Source of the DNA: JAWXBM01 sp034440115
GTDB taxonomy: Bacteria; Pseudomonadota; Gammaproteobacteria; Xanthomonadales; SZUA-36
Length of the DNA stretch: 57,243 nt
Assembly: GCA_034440115.1 (NCBI GenBank)
Contig: JAWXBM010000094.1
Coordinates: 1-57,243, forward strand
Direction of reading: 5' to 3'
Part shown: one piece after another, positions 34,506-43,345 of the stretch
How positions within the stretch are numbered: position 1 is the first letter of the stretch
How the letters are laid out: the number at the start of each line of letters is the position of its first letter
Made by a program: the position numbers and the translations under genes
The notes under the pieces: model-generated
The model's database searches: none
What the model was told of the DNA's origin: nothing
The model's input: the letters and a program-made list of their open reading frames with translations, nothing else

Positions 34506-37013
34506 TCAGTCTGTCACATTCCCACTGGCTTTGCCCGGCCTGATTATGGCGTATGCGCCTTCACTGAAGCCAGGTATGGCGGCCACAACCTGTTGTCGGT
34601 CGAGCCTATTGATACTTGCAATCTGCGCTTCCTTACTCAGCAGTTGGCCATACCATAACCATTGTTCCGCCACGCCTGCAGCCAGTTCAACATTGCTTTG
34701 ACGTGCACTAGCCAGTCGTCCAATCAGATGCTGTTTGGCTTCAGCAACTTCTGCCTCTGTGGGTGGGTGTAATGCCAATCCCGAGATCTGCTCGCGAAAC
34801 ATCAGTTCCAGGGCAGCTAACTTGCCCGGATCCACACCGGCGCTCAGGCTGACCCATGCACCTTGTCCGTCAGAGTGGTACTGGCTGTCGATGAAGTAGG
34901 CAAGCCCGCTGTTGCTGATGGCCTGCTTACCCAGGCGACCTTCATAATCATGTGCCAGGATGTATTGCAAAGCGCGCCAGGCGATATAGTTTTCATCCGT
35001 CGGCGAAGGCGCATTGACCACATACCCAAGCTGGGCCTGTGACAGCTCATAAGGCCAGTCCAGGCTGACATCACCTTGTGGCTTTTGCACGGGCTGCTGT
35101 GTCACTTGCCTTGAACCGGGTAAATGCTTCAAAAGCAATTTCGCAGCAGCTGATTCCTGCTGTTGCAACTTACCCGTCAGCACAGCCAGGCGAATCTCAG
35201 GCCCTTTGGCCGTATTTACTTCCAGGCCGAGCATGGCTTCAAACAACCCATGCAGGCGAGTGGCAGGGTCGGAGCTTTGCCGGGCACTCTGCGGCTCAGG
35301 CACCAATTTATCCGTTTCGGCTAACAACAAGTCCACACACTCTTCCAGTTGATCAGGCAGGCAGTGGCTGCTGAGACTGCTGACGCCCCACAGTGGATCA
35401 TTGCTTTGCAAATTGGTACTGCCCTGCCATTGGTTGCCTGCTATAACCAAACTGACAAAAGCAGCAGCAGCCGCCGGATTTTCTTGTACCAGCAACGGCA
35501 AGCCCTGCTCCAACTGCAACAGTTGCGGCGCGGGTACAACGGCGGAACGGGGGGCGTGTGCCGGTTGCGAATCCTGCTGCGCCTCAGCTTGAAGCTGGGC
35601 AGCGTGCTGCCGGGGTGCTGCAACTGAAGGTTTCGCACCAGCGTGAAACCAGCCAGCGGTTTGTTGCCAGGGCTGCAGATAGCGGTTTGCCAACTCAACC
35701 AGGTCCGCATTACTGACCTGAGTCACTTGCCGCGGCAAGGCTAACCACTCGTCGAGTGCGTTCAACCCGTCGTAAAAAGCCAGTTGATGCGCTGTTTCTT
35801 CATGCGTTCCCAGATCATAGACCAACTCTTCCAGCACACGTTGTTTGCTGTGCTGCAAATCGGCCTCGCTGATTTGCCCATCACGCAGTTGTTGCAAAGC
35901 GGCTTCGATCAGTTGCTCTGTCTGCTGCTGTGTCTGTCGAATGGGCAGGTCAGCAGGCACGGTGCCGCGAAGGCTGAACAGATAGCGCTGTGCGGAAGGT
36001 GGAAACCAGGTGCTCAAACCGTCCAGCTTTGCATATAAGGCAGTGCCGGGCTCAGCATTAGTGGTGCCATATTCCTGCATGAAATTGACTCCAGAGCCAC
36101 CACTCAACCATTGCTGTATAACCAGCATCGCCGCAAAGTCAGGATCGTTGGCGGCTGGCGCGGGATAGGCGATTTCAAAATAACTTGAGTCACCGGCCCC
36201 GAGCATTTCAATGTGCCGCTGACCAAGCTGCGGCGGCTCCAGCGTATGTGGCAGTGGGCTTGCGGCTTTGGCGGGAAACTCACCGAATAACTGTGCAACC
36301 TTGAGGTGTAATTTTTCTGCATCGAAATCGCCCACTACCGCGAGCACTGCGTTGGCGGGCATGTAGTGTTGCTGGTAGAAAGCCAGTACATCCTGATGCT
36401 GCAAAGCCAGAATATCTGTTTCCCAGCCAATCACGTTGTTGCGATACGGGTGCGCCTGGAATGCAGCGAATACCACTGCATCGTGCAGGACAGCAGCCGG
36501 GTCATTTTCATAACCATGCATCTCAGCCAGAACCGCACCTTTCTCTGGCTCAATCCAGCGCGGCTCAAGCAACAAGCGCTGCATGCGATCCGCTTCGATA
36601 CGCAGCAGCAAGTCCAACTGATCGCTCGGTACGGTTGCAAAGTAGGTGGTCTGGTCTATCCAGGTATAGCCATGCCATTCACCGCCAGCGGCATAGATTC
36701 GGCTGACGACTTCGGTGTCGGGAAAATTCTCACTGGCACGAAAGGCCATATGCTCCAGAAAATGCGCAATACCAGACTGCCCCGCTGGTTCATTGCGTCC
36801 ACCCACGCGATACAGCATCTGCACGCTGACCGAAGGGAAGGAATGCTCCTCCAGCAGCAGCAAAGTGAGACCGTTGGGTAGTTGTTCACGCTGCACTTTC
36901 TGCAGATCCAGTTGCGCCCAACCAGAAGCTGGCAACAAGACCAAAAGGAATAAAATGCAGTGATAAATACGCGCAGCAGCCAGCAAGCCTGAGCTTGGTG
37001 CGGAGTTTTGCAT
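34506..37013 (-). CDS. Periplasmic M16-family zinc metallopeptidase (two peptidase halves)
   Basis: The 835-residue precursor starts MQNSAPSSGL with a signal segment (ILFLLVLLPASGWAQ, cleaved near 34). The first M16 half has the inverted zinc motif HFLEH (84-88) and the distal glutamate in AEMHGYENDP. The second half lacks the motif, as usual for the inactive partner domain. A Gln/Ala-rich linker (about 480-510) joins them. AAGGAG precedes the ATG at 37013, 7 nt after the upp stop; the longer open frame runs into upp and is rejected. Likely substrates are peptides in the periplasm. Confidence 0.9.
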   Translation of the reverse strand: MQNSAPSSGLLAAARIYHCILFLLVLLPASGWAQLDLQKVQREQLPNGLTLLLLEEHSFPSVSVQMLYRVGGRNEPAGQSGIAHFLEHMAFRASENFPDTEVVSRIYAAGGEWHGYTWIDQTTYFATVPSDQLDLLLRIEADRMQRLLLEPRWIEPEKGAVLAEMHGYENDPAAVLHDAVVFAAFQAHPYRNNVIGWETDILALQHQDVLAFYQQHYMPANAVLAVVGDFDAEKLHLKVAQLFGEFPAKAASPLPHTLEPPQLGQRHIEMLGAGDSSYFEIAYPAPAANDPDFAAMLVIQQWLSGGSGVNFMQEYGTTNAEPGTALYAKLDGLSTWFPPSAQRYLFSLRGTVPADLPIRQTQQQTEQLIEAALQQLRDGQISEADLQHSKQRVLEELVYDLGTHEETAHQLAFYDGLNALDEWLALPRQVTQVSNADLVELANRYLQPWQQTAGWFHAGAKPSVAAPRQHAAQLQAEAQQDSQPAHAPRSAVVPAPQLLQLEQGLPLLVQENPAAAAAFVSLVIAGNQWQGSTNLQSNDPLWGVSSLSSHCLPDQLEECVDLLLAETDKLVPEPQSARQSSDPATRLHGLFEAMLGLEVNTAKGPEIRLAVLTGKLQQQESAAAKLLLKHLPGSRQVTQQPVQKPQGDVSLDWPYELSQAQLGYVVNAPSPTDENYIAWRALQYILAHDYEGRLGKQAISNSGLAYFIDSQYHSDGQGAWVSLSAGVDPGKLAALELMFREQISGLALHPPTEAEVAEAKQHLIGRLASARQSNVELAAGVAEQWLWYGQLLSKEAQIASINRLDRQQVVAAIPGFSEGAYAIIRPGKASGNVTD

Positions 37014-37020
37014 CGCTCTA

Positions 37021-37674
37021 CTACTCCTTGATGCCAAAAGCCAGATCACCGGCATCGCCCAACCCCGGCACTATATAGCCGCGGGAAGTAAGCTCGCGGT
37101 CAACTGCGCCCAGCCAAAGGGTGGTATTGGCAGGAAACTTCTGCTGCACATAATCCACCCCAGCCGTGCTGGCAATCACTGACACCACATGCACGCGCCG
37201 GGGCTGACCTCGACTCTGCAGGGCCTGATAAGCCAACACCATGGAAGATCCGGTGGCCAGCATCGGGTCACACAGGATCAGCTCCCGACCTTGCAGCGAG
37301 GGGCTGGACAAATATTCGATTTTAACTTCGAAACTGTCCGCATCACCTTCGTGCTTGCGGTAGGCGGATATAAAGGCATTATCAGCGCGATCAAAATAAT
37401 TCAGCAGACCCTGGTGCAATGGCAACCCGGCCCGCAGGATAGTCGCCAACACCGGTTGCTCCCTGAGAACCCATGCCGGCGCTTTGCCTAACGAGGTGCT
37501 GACGTCTTGCTTGATGTATTCCAGCTTGCGACTTAATTCATAGGCAAACATTTCACCCATACGCTCAAGGTTACGGCGAAAACGCATGGAATCCTGCTGG
37601 ATATTCTGGTCACGGATCTCAGCCATTAATTGACTGAAAACAGAGGGCAGCTCACCGAGTATGTGCGTTTCCAT
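37021..37674 (-). CDS. upp: Uracil phosphoribosyltransferase
   Basis: Upp salvages uracil with PRPP to UMP. The 217-residue protein shows PVLATILRAGLPL, the PRPP loop CDPMLATGSSM and the uracil-binding YIVPGLGDAGDLAFG at the C-terminus. Length is normal. It lies between a methyltransferase-like gene (9 nt upstream) and the M16 peptidase gene (7 nt downstream), an unusual partner for a salvage enzyme. Confidence 0.93.
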   Translation of the reverse strand: METHILGELPSVFSQLMAEIRDQNIQQDSMRFRRNLERMGEMFAYELSRKLEYIKQDVSTSLGKAPAWVLREQPVLATILRAGLPLHQGLLNYFDRADNAFISAYRKHEGDADSFEVKIEYLSSPSLQGRELILCDPMLATGSSMVLAYQALQSRGQPRRVHVVSVIASTAGVDYVQQKFPANTTLWLGAVDRELTSRGYIVPGLGDAGDLAFGIKE

Positions 37675-37683
37675 GGCCTTGAT

Positions 37684-38322
37684 TCAGTTTCTCGTCCGCA
37701 TCAGACATTCCACCTTGCCATCCGACAGCAATATGCCCTTGCTGACGCTTAGGCAGGTCAACCACTCGTTCAGAAAAGATTGTGGATGGGGGCTGCAGGC
37801 CAGAGCTTCGCCGCTGCGGGGTCGTATCGAAATGGTTTGAGCATCAAAAATACCGTATTCACGGTTCAGCAGAATGGTAGCGGCGCTGTGGACACCAAAA
37901 ACATAAGCGCGGGTACCTGCATGCAACCACGGCCAAAGGGCGCGACTGAATGCACGCAGTTGTTTTTCATCCAGGTAATGAGGAAAATCCCACAGCAATA
38001 CAACGTCAAGCTGGGTACCCGGGGGTAATGCCAGTTGTTTCAGGAACGAGCGTTCCAGGGTTTTTCCGGGCGCCTGACTGTCGAGTTTGCCAGCACGCAA
38101 CTCGGCAAACATATCGGCCACATGAATGCGGCACCGTATGGAAGAAAAGAAACGTACGGTTTCAGGCAAAGCCCGGCCAATTTCAAGCACTGTCAGGCAA
38201 CTTTGGTCCAGCTTTTCAAACAAATGGGGCAATACTTTGCTGGCTTGCCGACTGGCAATAGCTGATCGCGCCGTAGCAGCAGAAGAAGTTGCCCCGGCTG
38301 AACTGTCAACTGCAAGACTCAA
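37684..38322 (-). CDS. Methyltransferase-like protein of unknown function
   Basis: The 212-residue protein begins with TTG. It has a small-residue N-tail, then LTVLEIGRALPETVRFF, IRCRIHVADMF and LDVVLLWDFPHYLDEKQL, reminiscent of class I SAM methyltransferase strands (E-IG as a degenerate GxG loop). The loop lacks the usual glycine pair, so activity is doubtful. It lies 15 nt after the bactofilin gene and 9 nt before upp, in the same direction. Confidence 0.55.
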   Translation of the reverse strand: MSLAVDSSAGATSSAATARSAIASRQASKVLPHLFEKLDQSCLTVLEIGRALPETVRFFSSIRCRIHVADMFAELRAGKLDSQAPGKTLERSFLKQLALPPGTQLDVVLLWDFPHYLDEKQLRAFSRALWPWLHAGTRAYVFGVHSAATILLNREYGIFDAQTISIRPRSGEALACSPHPQSFLNEWLTCLSVSKGILLSDGKVECLMRTRN

Positions 38323-38337
38323 GACATAGACCTTGTA

Positions 38338-38955
38338 CTAACCACCCTTCAGAGCTAAATCAGGTGTGTTCTTCACGGCTTCAGCTCCAGTCTGAGCTGC
38401 AGAGCCTGAACTGATGGGTGCGGCCGAAGCGCTTACTGAAGCACTCAAGGTCGCACCATTGGGTTTGCTGGCAGATTTTGCTGCCGCCTGCTCAGCATTT
38501 GCAGAATCACCTGGATCCATGTCTATGCTGCCTTTGAAGATGGCTCCATCTTCGAGCACAACACGCGGTGCAACAACATTGCCGCGGACATTGCCGGAAC
38601 CACTGATAACCACACGCTCTTTAGCCTTCAGATCACCATTGACCTCTCCAGCAACGCGGATGGTCTTGGCTGATACATCGGCCACTACCCGTCCGGATTT
38701 ACCAATGGTGACGTCATTGCCAGCAAGATTGATACGGCCATCGACCTGGCCTTCAATCAATAAATTTTCGTTGCCACTGATTTCACCGTTAATCTTGATT
38801 CCTGCGCCGATGACGGCCGCTTTCCCTGCGGTTTGCATCAATCCTGCAGAAGCTGACCCTGCAGGGGCCGCCATTGCGGGTTCCGCTGTTTTGACGTCCA
38901 TGGCTCGATCCGAGGTCCGATCCGCGTTATGGGTACTTTTGAGTTTATCAAACAT
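38338..38955 (-). CDS. Bactofilin
   Basis: This 205-residue protein starts MFDKLKST after GGGAATTC. Its core is a right-handed beta-helix with repeated six-residue turns (KINGEISGNENLLIEGQVDG, VTIGKSGRVVADV, RVVISGSGNVRGNVVAPRVV), the bactofilin domain. The N- and C-terminal tails are disordered and Ala/Ser-rich. Bactofilins self-assemble into filaments that organise cell shape or envelope sites. A longer frame adds 19 residues upstream, but the internal ATG has the family start. Confidence 0.9.
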   Translation of the reverse strand: MFDKLKSTHNADRTSDRAMDVKTAEPAMAAPAGSASAGLMQTAGKAAVIGAGIKINGEISGNENLLIEGQVDGRINLAGNDVTIGKSGRVVADVSAKTIRVAGEVNGDLKAKERVVISGSGNVRGNVVAPRVVLEDGAIFKGSIDMDPGDSANAEQAAAKSASKPNGATLSASVSASAAPISSGSAAQTGAEAVKNTPDLALKGG

Positions 38956-39084
38956 GTTGAATTCCCTTTCTATGGATAACAGGGTTTCACATCGTATCAA
39001 CAGGTGGGGCACAGGGCCAGCACCTGTCAGTGTCGCTTTAGTGTCGTTGTCGCTTTAGTATCATTGTTACCAGCATTTCCAGCC

Positions 39085-39118
39085 AAACGAAAACTCCCGG
39101 TCCAGAAAGGCCCGGGAG
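39085..39118 (-). terminator. Rho-independent terminator after carD
   Basis: On the minus strand CTCCCGGGCC...GGACCGGGAG forms a stable stem around a TTTCT loop (39118-39094), followed by TTTTCGTTT. It lies 57 nt beyond the carD stop. The rest of the gap down to the bactofilin start (38956-39084) shows nothing I can call. Confidence 0.7.
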
Positions 39119-39174
39119 GTCATCTGTAGTTCAATCGACCACCGGAGTTTGGGCCGGAGCCGATTCCATTGCTG

Positions 39175-39675
39175 TCAGGCTGCGGCCTGACCCACCCGAG
39201 CACAGCGCTTATTGATCAGGCTGCGAGCCTGGTCCGGGGTTTTTTTCAGTGCAGCAGCCAATTCATCCACCAGGCATTCCAGCGAATGATTCAGGTGCGC
39301 ACGGTCAGAAGCACGTAAACTGCCTTCAGCTTCCAATTGGCTCAGGCCTTTGTAAACTTCTGCGTAACCAAAAGGATCACCACCGTCAATTACTGCCTGG
39401 TTCTTGTTGGCCCGAGCCTTCCACTGTTTGCTCATGCGACCTTTCCAGGTCTCGAGGTGTTCCAGCAAGCGCTTGGCCTCTTTAGCATCAATCGGGTTGC
39501 GCACAGTGTCATCCAGATCTTGCTTACGCAGCATTAAAGTCAGCTTGTCGCGTTTGAAATACAGATTGGCAAACGTTGTCTCTTCTTCACCACTAAAACT
39601 TCTTTTGCAGATAGACTCGACTTTACCGATGCCGTGGCGGGGGTGGTAAACGCTATCTCCTTGATTAATAGTAAT
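39175..39675 (-). CDS. CarD-family transcriptional regulator with non-canonical ATT start
   Basis: CarD/CdnL proteins bind RNA polymerase beta subunit and stabilise open complexes. The frame encodes GDSVYHPRHGIGKVESI, then FANLYFKRDKLTLMLRKQDL, the N-terminal RNAP-interaction (Tudor-like) domain. The all-helical C-domain follows (KRLLEHLETWKGRMSKQWKAR to KKTPDQARSLINKR). No ATG, GTG or TTG lies in frame between a TAA at 39729-39727 and the N-domain. The first ATG (39534) would delete that domain. GGAGAAGG (39686-39679) is followed 7 nt after its GGAG by ATT at 39675, giving 166 residues and the usual spacing to GD; a second ATT is at 39669. Confidence 0.8.
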   Translation of the reverse strand: MTINQGDSVYHPRHGIGKVESICKRSFSGEEETTFANLYFKRDKLTLMLRKQDLDDTVRNPIDAKEAKRLLEHLETWKGRMSKQWKARANKNQAVIDGGDPFGYAEVYKGLSQLEAEGSLRASDRAHLNHSLECLVDELAAALKKTPDQARSLINKRCARVGQAAA

Positions 39676-39793
39676 ATGCCTTCTCCAGGGGAATGGAACG
39701 AGTGGGTTTTGATCACCGAAATTTAATTAAATAATTCAGCATGTTACACGAAAATAAGGCCATTTTCAATGGCGGCTGAAGCCAAAGCATGGC

Positions 39794-39937
39794 TCAATGC
39801 GGCTTTTCTTTACCCGCCTCGGTGCTCTTTTCGGGCTTGCCAGGAGACTGGTCACCGATGATGCTTTTGGCAGGACATATGACAAAAATGGGGCACTTTT
39901 TGCACCCAACGGCAATGGCTACCGGACAAATCGTCAT
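39794..39937 (-). CDS. 47-residue cysteine-rich small protein
   Basis: This ORF reads MTICPVAIAVGCKKCPIF, then VICPAKSIIGDQ and a charged Lys/Glu tail. Four cysteines (C4, C12, C15, C21) with CxxC spacing and the GD turn match a small conserved gammaproteobacterial protein pattern that I recall but cannot name. They could bind zinc or an iron-sulfur cluster. The frame is open a further 20 codons upstream to a TAA, with one more Cys and His, but has no better start. Plus-strand frames in this stretch look like shadows of it. Confidence 0.6.
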   Translation of the reverse strand: MTICPVAIAVGCKKCPIFVICPAKSIIGDQSPGKPEKSTEAGKEKPH

Positions 39938-40049
39938 TGCAACTTCGGCGATGTGGCAAAAATACCACGGCAGAATGCCGTTGGTGAATTTTTACCCAAT
40001 AAAATCATAGCCGCGAGCATACTCCAAATTTCGTGAACAGGAATTTTCT

Positions 40050-41573
40050 CTATTTTCTGCGCAGCTCAGCCAGCAAACTGCGGATCAGAGCCAGAACCTG
40101 CAGCAACAACAGAAATGCGTAAGGAATGGCGCCGGCAATGGCAACGGTTTTGTTAACGTCGGCAGAATCGCGCGCCAGTAAACCGGCGGCCAAAACCACG
40201 GTCAGCCCGCCCCAAAGCAAAGTGCTGCGCTGTGTGGGATAAGGGTTGCCCTGTTCACTGAGCATGCCCAATACATAGGCGGCTGAATCTGCACTGGTGA
40301 CCAGAAAAACAAACAGCAACAGGCAGGCCATCCAGATCATCACGCTGCCCAGCCGCGCCCACTCCGCTGGCAGCTTGCCCAGCCAGGCAAACAAGGGCGC
40401 GGTGTAATCAGCCTGGACCAACTCCAGCAAATTGCCCTGATGCTCCGCATTCCAGGCCAGAGCGGCGCCCCCCAGGACGGCAAACCAGCAAATGGAAAAC
40501 AGCACGGGAACAGCCAGCACTCCAAGTAAATAGGCCCGCACGCTGCGGCCGCGACTGATACGGGCGATGAAAACTCCTACAAAAGGCGCCCAGGCGATCC
40601 ACCACAACAAATAGGTGATGGTCCAGCCGTGTGACCAACTGCGGCTGCCGTCCAGTTCCTGCGGCTGCAGCGACCACTCAGGCAGGATGCGCAGGTATTG
40701 CCCAATGCCCTGCCACAGGTCCTGCAGGATAGCGTTTTGATCAGAGCTGACAAATACTAGGCACATCAACAACAAGGCCAGCAGCAGATTGCCACTGCTG
40801 AGCCAGCGTATTCCACGGCGCAAACCACTCATGGCTGAGAGCAGGAACACCAAACCCATGGACAAAAGGATAATCACGTAAGCCGCTGCCTGCGGCAAGG
40901 TTCTGCCGCTGGCCTGGCCCAGGCCTTCATGCAACAATATTGTGCCATTGGCCAGAGCCGCCGCAACGCCAAATACCACCGCCAGAATGGCCAGTGTGTC
41001 AGCTAAACCACCCAGTGCTTTCAGCAGGCCAGCCGGAAGCAGCCCGCTCAGGCCTTGCTGCAACACACCCGAAGGTGATTCGGCAGCACCCTGACGGTAA
41101 GTGAACCAGGCTATGGCCAGACCAGCAATGGCATAAATGGCCCAGGCGTGCAGGCCCCAGTGAAAGAAAGTGGCAGCAAAGGCCATGGACTGACGGGCTG
41201 TTGCATCGTTCGTGCCGGGCGGCGGGTTGGCAAAATGCGTCAGCGGCTCGGCCACGCCCCAGAACACCAGTCCCGAGCCCATGCCGGCAGCAAACAGCAT
41301 GGCCAGCCAAGACGCAGTGCTGAATTCCGGCGTTTCGTGCTCAGCACCCAGCCGCAGCCTGCCCCAGGGCCCGGCACCCAATACCAGGCATAACAGCAGC
41401 ATGGCCGTGGCAAACCACAATATGGCGCTGTCCAGCCACAGCATGGCCTGGGATGTAGCACTGCCTATGGTGTTGGTAAACCACTCGGGAAACAGCAGCA
41501 CCAGTGCACAGGTCAAGGCCAGCAGCACGGCCGTGGCGCGGAATTCTGCAGTTGGCCTTGAGTTTTTGTTCAA
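40050..41573 (-). CDS. BCCT-family (betaine/choline/carnitine) transporter
   Basis: This 12-helix carrier of about 507 residues has the BCCT pattern: AGMGSGLVFWGVAEPLTHF, a helix 4/5 GLHAWAIYAIAGLAIAWF, and the conserved Trp-rich segment YLLWWIAWAPFVGVFIARIS. BCCT proteins import quaternary ammonium compounds with Na+ or H+. Start choice is open. TTG at 41573, just after the upstream stop, gives a normal N-terminus. A GTG at 41639 has no ribosome site and would overlap the amidohydrolase gene by 59 nt. The Rieske oxygenase at 6283 is a possible consumer of its substrate. Confidence 0.85.
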   Translation of the reverse strand: MNKNSRPTAEFRATAVLLALTCALVLLFPEWFTNTIGSATSQAMLWLDSAILWFATAMLLLCLVLGAGPWGRLRLGAEHETPEFSTASWLAMLFAAGMGSGLVFWGVAEPLTHFANPPPGTNDATARQSMAFAATFFHWGLHAWAIYAIAGLAIAWFTYRQGAAESPSGVLQQGLSGLLPAGLLKALGGLADTLAILAVVFGVAAALANGTILLHEGLGQASGRTLPQAAAYVIILLSMGLVFLLSAMSGLRRGIRWLSSGNLLLALLLMCLVFVSSDQNAILQDLWQGIGQYLRILPEWSLQPQELDGSRSWSHGWTITYLLWWIAWAPFVGVFIARISRGRSVRAYLLGVLAVPVLFSICWFAVLGGAALAWNAEHQGNLLELVQADYTAPLFAWLGKLPAEWARLGSVMIWMACLLLFVFLVTSADSAAYVLGMLSEQGNPYPTQRSTLLWGGLTVVLAAGLLARDSADVNKTVAIAGAIPYAFLLLLQVLALIRSLLAELRRK

Positions 41574-41580
41574 AGCGGCT

Positions 41581-43272
41581 TTAAGGGTCAGTAACGATGG
41601 CCGCAGCACTGGAGCTGCTATTCTTGAACAACTGGCCACCCTTGATCACGATGGCTACATCCTGCAGCAGACCAATATTGTTTAAAGGATCACCACGAAC
41701 GGCGATCAGGTCAGCCCATTTACCAGGTGTCAGAGCGCCTACATCCTGGCCATAGCGCAAATACCGCGCTGCCACGCTGGTGGCCGCCTGTATGGCTTGC
41801 ATGGGCGTCATGCCCCAGTGCACCAGGTACTCAAACTGGCGGGCATTCAGGCCGTGTGGATAAACCGCCGAATCCGAGCCAAACACGATGCTCGCACCCG
41901 CAGCATGTGCCTTGCGGAAGTTTTGCCGCTGTAACAGCGTGGTTTCGTCATTCTTGCGCAAAAATTCTTCCGGCCAGTTGCTTTTCCTGCCTTCAACCGC
42001 GATCCAGTCACCGTTATAAATATCCATCGACAGACCCACACCGTGCTCAATGGCCAGTGCGATGCCGGCATCATCGATCAGGGAAGCATGTTCAATGGTA
42101 TCCACCCCGGCCGTAATCGCCTCAATGATGGACTGCGCACCATGCGCGTGAGCCGTAACCGGGATGCCTGCGGCTTTTCCCACTCGCACCACGGCGGCGA
42201 TTTCGGCCGGAGTCATTTCCGGCGCACCCGGCACGCCGCCATAGGCTAAAACTGCACCTGAGGCGATCATTTTCAAAACGTCAGCACCGCCGTCCACTGC
42301 AGCCTGCGCTTTGGCAGCGAAATCTTCAGCACCACGGGAAACGCCCAGCCGCATGTGCGCCGGAATCAGCGACTCATCAATATCGGGGATCAGCAGATCT
42401 CCACCACCGCCCGGTATGGTCAGATAGTATCCAGCAATCTCCAGCCGTGGCCCGATGACCTCGCCGCGGCGGATTCGGTCACGAAGTTCTCGGGCTGACC
42501 AGCCGTAATAGGTTCCGAGGTTGCGTGCCGTGGTAAAGCCCGCCTGCAAAGTGATGCCCGACATGGCCACGCCGGTTGCCAGGGTCTGCTCCAGGGTGTC
42601 GTCCAGCATCTCACTCAGATCGGCGGTATTCTCCGGCACCTCGAGCATGTGGGTATGCATATCGATCAAACCCGGCAGGCAGGTATAGCCAGTCAAGTCC
42701 AGAACGGGAAGATTATTGCTATTTTCCAGACCCGTGCCCACTCGGGCGATACGGCCGTTTTCGATAATCAGGTCCACGCTGCTGGCGGCCTGGTCGGTGA
42801 TGCCGTCGATCAGTTGGCCGCAACGAACCATGAGACTGCCCTGGTCCGGAATAAAAGGTGCCTGGCTGACTAATTCCGGACCGCTCAGACGCGGCTCGAC
42901 GATGATGTAAGATGCCGTGGTATTGCCGATATTGATGGCCTGATGAACCGCACGCTGGGCGGTGCTCCAGGTGGTGCCGGCTTCAGTTATTGCCGTACGC
43001 TCCCCGAATGAGTCATGGATCAGCATGGTGGAACCTTCCAGTACGTAACCGAAATGGGCGTTGTGATAGTGCTTTTCGTGCCCTACTCCGGGCGGAAAGA
43101 TACATTGCCCTACTCGTACCGTTGCTGTTTCATACAACAATTGGCAGGTTTGCATACCTTTCCAGCCCGCATCAAAAGCGTGTGGCAATCCAGCGTTGTC
43201 TTCGGCCAGCGCGTTGGGCAGCAAGAAATTAATAAAACTCAGGCAGGCTATTAACTTTGTCACATTATTCAT
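41581..43272 (-). CDS. Secreted cupin-amidohydrolase fusion
   Basis: The 563-residue precursor has a signal peptide (LIACLSFINFLLPNALA, cleaved near 23). A cupin module follows (about 40-125; EKHYHNAHFGYVLEG with H65/H68/H70 and H110). A full amidohydrolase domain comes next (about 145-555): DMHTHM (H206, H208), a lysine in LKMIASG, HAHG, EHASLIDD and FGSDSAVY. The hydrolase half resembles imidazolonepropionase/prolidase-type enzymes. A cupin fused in front is unusual and may sense or hold a ligand or metal. The BCCT gene directly downstream would suit import of a product. Substrate unknown. Confidence 0.8.
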   Translation of the reverse strand: MNNVTKLIACLSFINFLLPNALAEDNAGLPHAFDAGWKGMQTCQLLYETATVRVGQCIFPPGVGHEKHYHNAHFGYVLEGSTMLIHDSFGERTAITEAGTTWSTAQRAVHQAINIGNTTASYIIVEPRLSGPELVSQAPFIPDQGSLMVRCGQLIDGITDQAASSVDLIIENGRIARVGTGLENSNNLPVLDLTGYTCLPGLIDMHTHMLEVPENTADLSEMLDDTLEQTLATGVAMSGITLQAGFTTARNLGTYYGWSARELRDRIRRGEVIGPRLEIAGYYLTIPGGGGDLLIPDIDESLIPAHMRLGVSRGAEDFAAKAQAAVDGGADVLKMIASGAVLAYGGVPGAPEMTPAEIAAVVRVGKAAGIPVTAHAHGAQSIIEAITAGVDTIEHASLIDDAGIALAIEHGVGLSMDIYNGDWIAVEGRKSNWPEEFLRKNDETTLLQRQNFRKAHAAGASIVFGSDSAVYPHGLNARQFEYLVHWGMTPMQAIQAATSVAARYLRYGQDVGALTPGKWADLIAVRGDPLNNIGLLQDVAIVIKGGQLFKNSSSSAAAIVTDP

Positions 43273-43345
43273 GCACGAATAGTATCATTCGAAAGCAAGG
43301 ACAAAACAGAACCGACAAACAAAACTGAATCGTGGAGCAGGCAAG

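Noticed and set aside
39789..40036. Plus-strand ORFs between carD and the BCCT gene
   Set aside because: Their products lack any recognisable pattern, while the minus strand encodes a motif-rich Cys protein across most of the same bases.
41574..41639. GTG start at 41639 for the BCCT carrier
   Set aside because: It lies inside the amidohydrolase gene with no usable ribosome site. The TTG at 41573 fits the family N-terminus, though this too is unproven.
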